Assembly: GCA_963772375.1 (NCBI GenBank)
Contig: CAVYXG010000004.1
Coordinates: 1-64,000, forward strand
Length of the DNA stretch: 64,000 bases
Direction: 5' to 3'
Source of the DNA: DATBHM01 sp963772375
GTDB taxonomy: Bacteria; Actinomycetota; UBA4738; JACQTL01
Shown here: piece by piece, positions 59,398-64,000 of the stretch
Layout of the letters: each line of letters begins with the position of its first letter
How positions within the stretch are numbered: position 1 is the stretch's first letter
Translations under genes and position numbers: made by a program
The notes under the pieces: model-generated
Seen by the model: only the letters and a program-made list of their open reading frames with translations
Told to the model about the DNA's origin: nothing
Database searches by the model: none

Positions 59398-61659
59398 TCA
59401 GACCCGCGAGCGCGACTCCTGCCACTCGTCCCAGGTCATCAGGACGTCACGGGCCTTGGACCCGACGCTCGGTCCGACCACGCCGCGCTCCTCGAGCAGG
59501 TCCATGATCCGGCCCGCCCGGGCGAACCCCACCTTGAGCTTGCGCTGGAGCATCGACGTCGACCCGAGCTGCGAGCGGATCACCAGCTCCGCCGCCTGCT
59601 CGAGGAGGTCGTCGTCGTCGCCCAGGCCGGACGACTCCTCGCCCTCGGCCGGCGGCAGCCCCATCCCCTCGACGCTGGCCTCGTACACCGGCTCGCGCTG
59701 GCCCCGGCACCACTTGGCCACGGCCTCGACCTCGCCCTCGGTGACCCACGCGCCCTGGATCCGCACGGGCTTGGAGTAGTTCGAGGGCAGGAACAGCATG
59801 TCCCCGTGCCCCACGAGCTTCTCGGCGCCGTTCTGGTCGAGGATCACGCGGGAGTCCGCCTGCGAGGACGTCATGAACGCGATCCGGCTGGGGATGTTCG
59901 CCTTGATGAGACCGGTGACGACGTCGACCGACGGGCGCTGGGTGGCGACCATGAGGTGGATGCCCACGGCGCGGGCCATCTGCGCGATGCGGCAGATGGC
60001 GTCCTCGACGTCGCGGGGCGCGACCATCATGAGGTCGGCCAGCTCGTCGACCACGACGAGCAGGTACGGGATGTGCCCGAAATGGTCGTCCTGGCCGGGC
60101 GGGACGCGGAGGGTGCCCTCGGCCCGGGCCTCGTGGTAGGAACGGATGTCGCGCATCCCGACCTGGGCGAGCATCTCGTAGCGCAGCTCCATCTCCCGAA
60201 CGACCCAGGACAGCGCCTCCGCCGCGCGCTTGGGGTGGACGATCACCGGCGACAGCAGGTGCGGCAGGTCGCGGAAGTGGCTCAGCTCGACGCGCTTCGG
60301 GTCGATCAGCACGAGCTTCACCTCGTCTGGCGTCGTGCGCATCAGCAGCGAGGTGAGGAACGAGTTGATGAGCGAGGACTTCCCGGCGCCGGTCGCGCCG
60401 GCGATCAGGATGTGCGGCATCTCGGAGAGGTTCACCATCACGGCCCGACCGTGGACGTCCTTGCCCAGCCCGACCGTCAGCGGGTGGCGGGCCTCGCGGG
60501 CCGCCTTCGACCGCAGGACGTCACCGAGCATCACGAAGTCGCGGACCTTGTTCGGCACCTCGACGCCGATGGCCGACCGGCCGGGGATCGGCGCGATGAT
60601 GCGCACGTCGGGCGTGGCCAGCGCGTACGCGATGTCGTCGGCCAGCGACAGGACTCGGTTCACCTTGGTGCCGAGCTCCACCTCGACCTCGTACATGGTC
60701 ACCGTCGGGCCGCGGTGCGCGGCCGGCACGCTGGCGGCGACCCCGAACGTCCGGAACGTCCGTTCGAGCGCCTCGACCGTGTGCTCCTCGTCGCGGGTAT
60801 CGGTGCTGCCCTCGGGCGCCCGGCGGAGCAGGTCGAGCGGCGGCAGGCGGTACCCGCCCTTCCCGGGCGTGGGGAACCGGATCTTCGCCGCCGGCAGGAC
60901 GGCCTCGGACTCCGGCACCGTGACGACCGGGGGGGCCACGGTTCGCCTGGCGGGCACGGGCTCGTCGTCGTCGTCCTCCGGGCCGCGCGTCACCCGGGGA
61001 CGCCGGGGCGCGGCCTCGTCGACCATGGACTCCGGGTCCTCCTCCTCGTCGTACGCCGGCCCCTTGAACCAGTCCACGACGGCGCGAACCACCGCCGAGA
61101 GCGGCGTGCCCGTGAACACCAGCAAGCCCAGGACGGCCAGCCCCGCGCACACGATCACGGCCCCGATCGAGGACGCCACCTTCGACAGCGGCCACCCCAC
61201 CACCGCGCCGATCAGCCCGCCGGCCGTGTGCACGCCCGCGTAGCCGGAGGTGGGGCTGGGGTCCGCGCGCACCACGGACAGGATGCCGAGCGCGCCGGCC
61301 AGCAGGATCAGGAAGCCGAGGACCATGCGGATGCGGTCGTCCTCCGCGGTCCCCCGCAGCAGCAGGATGCCCCAGTACAGGGCCACCACCGGCATCACCA
61401 CGGCGGCGACACCGGTGAACGCGTGCGCCGCGTAGTCGACGACCTCGCCGAACGGCCCGCCGGAGTGGAGCCACAGCCCCAGCACGGCCAGCATGGCGAG
61501 CACGATGAGGCCGATGCCGAGCGCGTCGCGGGCCCACGGCGCGAGGTGTCGCGCGGCCCTCCGGGGGATGCTCGGCCGGTCGCCGCGCTTCGCGGCGGGC
61601 CTGCGCTTCGTGGCGTTCGAACGCCGGGGCGCGGGCTTGCGTGCCTGCTTCGTTGCCAT
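59398..61659 (-). CDS. ftsK: DNA translocase FtsK/SpoIIIE
   Basis: About 753 residues. A basic N terminus precedes four transmembrane helices (e.g. 'ALGIGLIVLAMLAVLGLWLH'). An acidic/Pro linker, the motor domain with Walker A 'GATGAGKSSLINSF' and Walker B 'LLVVVDELADLMM', and a C-terminal winged-helix gamma domain ('STSMLQRKLKVGFARAGRIM') that reads polar DNA sequences complete it. It pumps chromosomal DNA through the closing septum. ATG 61659 has GGAG six bases upstream; the ATG five codons earlier does not. Confidence 0.95.
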   Translation of the reverse strand: MATKQARKPAPRRSNATKRRPAAKRGDRPSIPRRAARHLAPWARDALGIGLIVLAMLAVLGLWLHSGGPFGEVVDYAAHAFTGVAAVVMPVVALYWGILLLRGTAEDDRIRMVLGFLILLAGALGILSVVRADPSPTSGYAGVHTAGGLIGAVVGWPLSKVASSIGAVIVCAGLAVLGLLVFTGTPLSAVVRAVVDWFKGPAYDEEEDPESMVDEAAPRRPRVTRGPEDDDDEPVPARRTVAPPVVTVPESEAVLPAAKIRFPTPGKGGYRLPPLDLLRRAPEGSTDTRDEEHTVEALERTFRTFGVAASVPAAHRGPTVTMYEVEVELGTKVNRVLSLADDIAYALATPDVRIIAPIPGRSAIGVEVPNKVRDFVMLGDVLRSKAAREARHPLTVGLGKDVHGRAVMVNLSEMPHILIAGATGAGKSSLINSFLTSLLMRTTPDEVKLVLIDPKRVELSHFRDLPHLLSPVIVHPKRAAEALSWVVREMELRYEMLAQVGMRDIRSYHEARAEGTLRVPPGQDDHFGHIPYLLVVVDELADLMMVAPRDVEDAICRIAQMARAVGIHLMVATQRPSVDVVTGLIKANIPSRIAFMTSSQADSRVILDQNGAEKLVGHGDMLFLPSNYSKPVRIQGAWVTEGEVEAVAKWCRGQREPVYEASVEGMGLPPAEGEESSGLGDDDDLLEQAAELVIRSQLGSTSMLQRKLKVGFARAGRIMDLLEERGVVGPSVGSKARDVLMTWDEWQESRSRV

Positions 61660-61726
61660 GTCGAACTCCGCCATCTCCGGGGCCGCGCTGCCCTTTCGCG
61701 GCGAACGTTCCGACTGGTTGATGAAT

Positions 61727-63445
61727 CTACACCTCGAGGATCACCGGCACCACGGTCGGCTTCCGCTTCGTCTGCTCCCAGAAGAACTTCCGCAGCGTGC
61801 TCCGGACGTTCTGCTGCAGCACCAGCGGGTCGGTGACCTCCTGGGCCGCCGACTCCTCCAGCGACAGCATGACGAGTTCCCGCGCCCGTTCAAGCACGCC
61901 CGGGGAGGCGTCCTCGTCCACGACGCCGCGGTTCACGAGGTCGGGCCCACCGACCAGCTCGCCGTGGTGCGCGCCGATCGCGACCACGACGAACAGGATC
62001 CCGTCGGCCGCGAGCCGCCGGCGGTCCCGCAGGACGACCGGCCCCACGTCGCCGATCCCGATCCCGTCGACGAAGGTCACCCCCGCCGGGACCCGCTCGC
62101 CGAACCGGCAGTCGGGGCCGATCTCCACGGTGTCGCCGTCCTGCGCGATGAGGACGTGGTCGGCCGGGATGCCCACCTCCCGGGCCAGACGCGCGTGATG
62201 CGAGAGATGGCGGTACTCGCCGTGCACCGGCACGAACCAGCGGGGCTTCACGAGGCTCAGCACGAACTTCAGCTCGTCGGCCCCCGCGTGCCCGGACACG
62301 TGCACGGGCGCAGTCTGCACGCTGGAGACGTTCGCCCCCCGCCGGTACAGCCCGTCGACCACGCGGTGGATCGCGGGTTCGTTCCCGGGGATCATCGACG
62401 AGCTGAGCACGACCGTGTCGTCCGGCTGGAGCTTCACCCACTTGTGCTCGCCGGCCGCCATCAGCGACAGGGCGGAGAGCGGCTCGCCCTGCGAACCCGT
62501 CGAGATCACCACCACCGTTCGGGGGTCGTGGTCGGCGAGGTCCTCGATCGGGATGACGTTCCGTTCGGGCACGTCGAGATAGCCGAGCCTGCGTGCGGCC
62601 GCCACGCTCTGGTGCATCGACCGTCCGAGAAACGCAACCATGCGGTGATCGGCGAAGGCCGCGTCGGCCGCCTGCTGGATGCGGTGGATGTGGCTCGCGA
62701 AGCACGACAGGACCACAAGGCGCGGCGCGCGGGCCACCAGCTCGCGGAGCACCGGGCCCACGGTGCGTTCGCTCTGCACGTATCCGGTGTCCTCGGCGTT
62801 CGTGGAGTCGGCGAGCAGCAGGTGGACGCCGCGGCGGCCCTCCTCGGCCAGCGCGCGGAGGTCGGTCGGCCGGTCGTCGAGCGGCGTCTGGTCGAGCTTG
62901 AAGTCGCCGGTGTGCAGGACCGTGCCGTGGGGCGTGTCGACGGCCACGGCCACACCGTCCGGGATCGAGTGCGTCACCCGCAGGAACCGCATCCGGAACG
63001 GCCCGGCCGACGCCTCCTCGCCGGGCACGATCTCGCGGAGCTCCGCCCGGCCCCTGACCTCGTGCTCGGCGAGCTTGCCCTCGAGCAGCTCCAGCGTGAG
63101 CGCCGTGCCGTACACGATCGCCGGCATGTCGCGCAGGAGGTACGGCAGCGCCCCGATGTGGTCCTCGTGGCCGTGGGTGAGCACGATCGCCTCGAGCCGG
63201 TCGGACCGCCGCCGGAGGAACTCCAGGTCCGGTAGCACCAGGTCGACGCCCGGCATGCCCTCGTGGGGGAACGACAGCCCGCAGTCGATGACCAGCACCC
63301 GGCCGTCCATCTCCAGGCAGGCGATGTTCCGTCCGATCTCGCCGACGCCGCCGAGGAACGCGATGCGGCAGCCGTCGTACGGCGCCGCGGGTTCCTCGGC
63401 GGCGCCGTACTCGAGCTCGCCCGGGGCCTGCCCGTCAGAGGAGAC
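61727..63445 (-). CDS. rnj: Ribonuclease J
   Basis: At least 527 residues (from Met 63310), about 572 if extended. Metallo-beta-lactamase motif 'LTHGHEDHIGALPYLL', beta-CASP parts 'LLLADSTNAEDTGYV', 'VVISTGSQGEPLSALSLMAA' and 'VSGHAGADELKFVLSLVKPR', and a C-terminal domain are present. It is an endo- and 5'-3' exoribonuclease. The conserved first strand 'RIAFLGGVGEIGRN' lies upstream of Met 63310 in the same frame, but no ATG, GTG or TTG precedes it; GTC at 63,443-63,445 sits 6 nt after GGAGG and is used here as a guess. It overlaps the end of dapA. Confidence 0.85.
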   Translation of the reverse strand, partial: VSSDGQAPGELEYGAAEEPAAPYDGCRIAFLGGVGEIGRNIACLEMDGRVLVIDCGLSFPHEGMPGVDLVLPDLEFLRRRSDRLEAIVLTHGHEDHIGALPYLLRDMPAIVYGTALTLELLEGKLAEHEVRGRAELREIVPGEEASAGPFRMRFLRVTHSIPDGVAVAVDTPHGTVLHTGDFKLDQTPLDDRPTDLRALAEEGRRGVHLLLADSTNAEDTGYVQSERTVGPVLRELVARAPRLVVLSCFASHIHRIQQAADAAFADHRMVAFLGRSMHQSVAAARRLGYLDVPERNVIPIEDLADHDPRTVVVISTGSQGEPLSALSLMAAGEHKWVKLQPDDTVVLSSSMIPGNEPAIHRVVDGLYRRGANVSSVQTAPVHVSGHAGADELKFVLSLVKPRWFVPVHGEYRHLSHHARLAREVGIPADHVLIAQDGDTVEIGPDCRFGERVPAGVTFVDGIGIGDVGPVVLRDRRRLAADGILFVVVAIGAHHGELVGGPDLVNRGVVDEDASPGVLERARELVMLSLEESAAQEVTDPLVLQQNVRSTLRKFFWEQTKRKPTVVPVILEV

Positions 63446-64000
63446 CGGCGTCCTCCAGCGTCCGGCGGATCCGCGCCCGCTCGTCGTCGGTGGCCGGGAG
63501 CAGCGGCAGGCGGGGATCGCCCGCCGGCAGCCCGAGCATGCCGAGCGCCGCCTTCAGCGGGATCGGGTTCGAGGTGATGAACAGCATCGAGTACAGGGGC
63601 GAGAGCTCCTCGTGGAGCTTGCGCGCGGAGGGCACGTCCCCGTCGAACACCATGTGCAGCATCTGGGCGATGCGGTCACCCACGAGGTGCGCAGCGACCG
63701 AGACGATCCCGGCCCCGCCCAGGCATGCGATGGCGAACGTCGCCCAGTCGTCGCCGGAGTACACGTCGAACCCGGCCGGCGCTTCCCGGATCAGCCGAGA
63801 GACCCCGTCGAGATCCCCGGTGGAGTCCTTGACCCCGACGATGTTCGGGACCGCGGCGAGCGCGAGCATGGTGTCGTTCTCGATGCGGGTCGCCGTCCGG
63901 CCGGGGATGTTGTACGGGATCACCGGCAGCTCGGTCGACTCGGCCACCTTCGTGAAGTGCGCGACCAGGCCGCGCTGGGGCGGCTTGTTGTAGTACGGCG
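63435..64000 (-). CDS. dapA: 4-hydroxy-tetrahydrodipicolinate synthase, partial
   Basis: The C-terminal about 188 residues of DapA; the start lies beyond the window edge at 64,000. It opens with 'PYYNKPPQRGLVAHF' and has the Schiff-base lysine in 'NIVGVKDSTGDLD', then 'YSGDDWATFAIACLGGAGIV' and a normal C terminus 'RRTLEDAGLL'. It condenses pyruvate and aspartate semialdehyde, the first committed step to diaminopimelate and lysine; dapF and dapL lie elsewhere in the window. It directly precedes rnj, a frequent pairing. Confidence 0.95.
   Translation of the reverse strand, partial: PYYNKPPQRGLVAHFTKVAESTELPVIPYNIPGRTATRIENDTMLALAAVPNIVGVKDSTGDLDGVSRLIREAPAGFDVYSGDDWATFAIACLGGAGIVSVAAHLVGDRIAQMLHMVFDGDVPSARKLHEELSPLYSMLFITSNPIPLKAALGMLGLPAGDPRLPLLPATDDERARIRRTLEDAGLL

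Overview
This is a high-GC stretch of a bacterial chromosome, most likely from an uncultured or deep-branching member of the Actinomycetota. Pointers to that group are a CtpE-type P-ATPase, the nrdR - LysM gene - lexA order, LexA sites of the GAAC-N4-GTTC kind, a B12-dependent ribonucleotide reductase, RNase J together with RNase Y, and -10 boxes of the TAnnnT kind with leaderless starts. I cannot place it at genus level.

Left part (1-18,500), accessory in character: two tRNA genes (Val, Cys); a CtpE-like ATPase; a secreted protein made of three 285-residue repeats; a tetR - ABC ATPase - ABC permease efflux operon whose promoter carries a palindrome; a universal stress protein; a fused [2Fe-2S]/molybdopterin dehydrogenase; and two short-chain dehydrogenase-like proteins. 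Then comes a gene graveyard (13,843-16,529): an ECF41 sigma factor with an internal deletion, half an ABC-2 permease joined head-on to half a nucleotidyltransferase, and a frameshifted GH26-like secreted enzyme. A membrane protein and a peptidoglycan amidase follow.

Island (18,567-25,159): a 46-bp direct repeat of the 3' half of tRNA-Gly bounds about 6.5 kb. The intact tRNA-Gly sits at the right end. Inside are a truncated IS630 transposase, a complete IS630 element, a complete IS21 (istA-istB), a GYD-domain gene, and gene remnants: two halves of a lipoprotein in opposite orientations and the first 31 codons of a hen1 RNA-repair methyltransferase. No integrase remains.

Middle (25,200-46,200), mostly housekeeping on the minus strand: sulfotransferase - glycosyltransferase - sulfotransferase, dut, a secreted TIM-barrel-like protein, a VOC protein, an aldo/keto reductase, nrdJ and nrdR with NrdR boxes, a LysM division-suppressor-like gene divergent from lexA with LexA boxes inside both promoters, an Mrr-like protein, a methyltransferase, hflX, dapL, dapF, miaA, miaB, a small membrane protein and rny.

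Right part (46,400-64,000): a tandem family of three secreted RTX-type repeat proteins (one dead), the first translationally coupled to a DUF4242 gene and lying downstream of a large LuxR-type (LAL) regulator; then recX and recA with a LexA box, and a tightly overlapped housekeeping run read as dapA, rnj, ftsK, rodZ-like, pgsA, cinA, thpR. Many junctions are 4-nt stop/start overlaps. Two genes (pgsA, rnj) have no ordinary start codon at the expected place.
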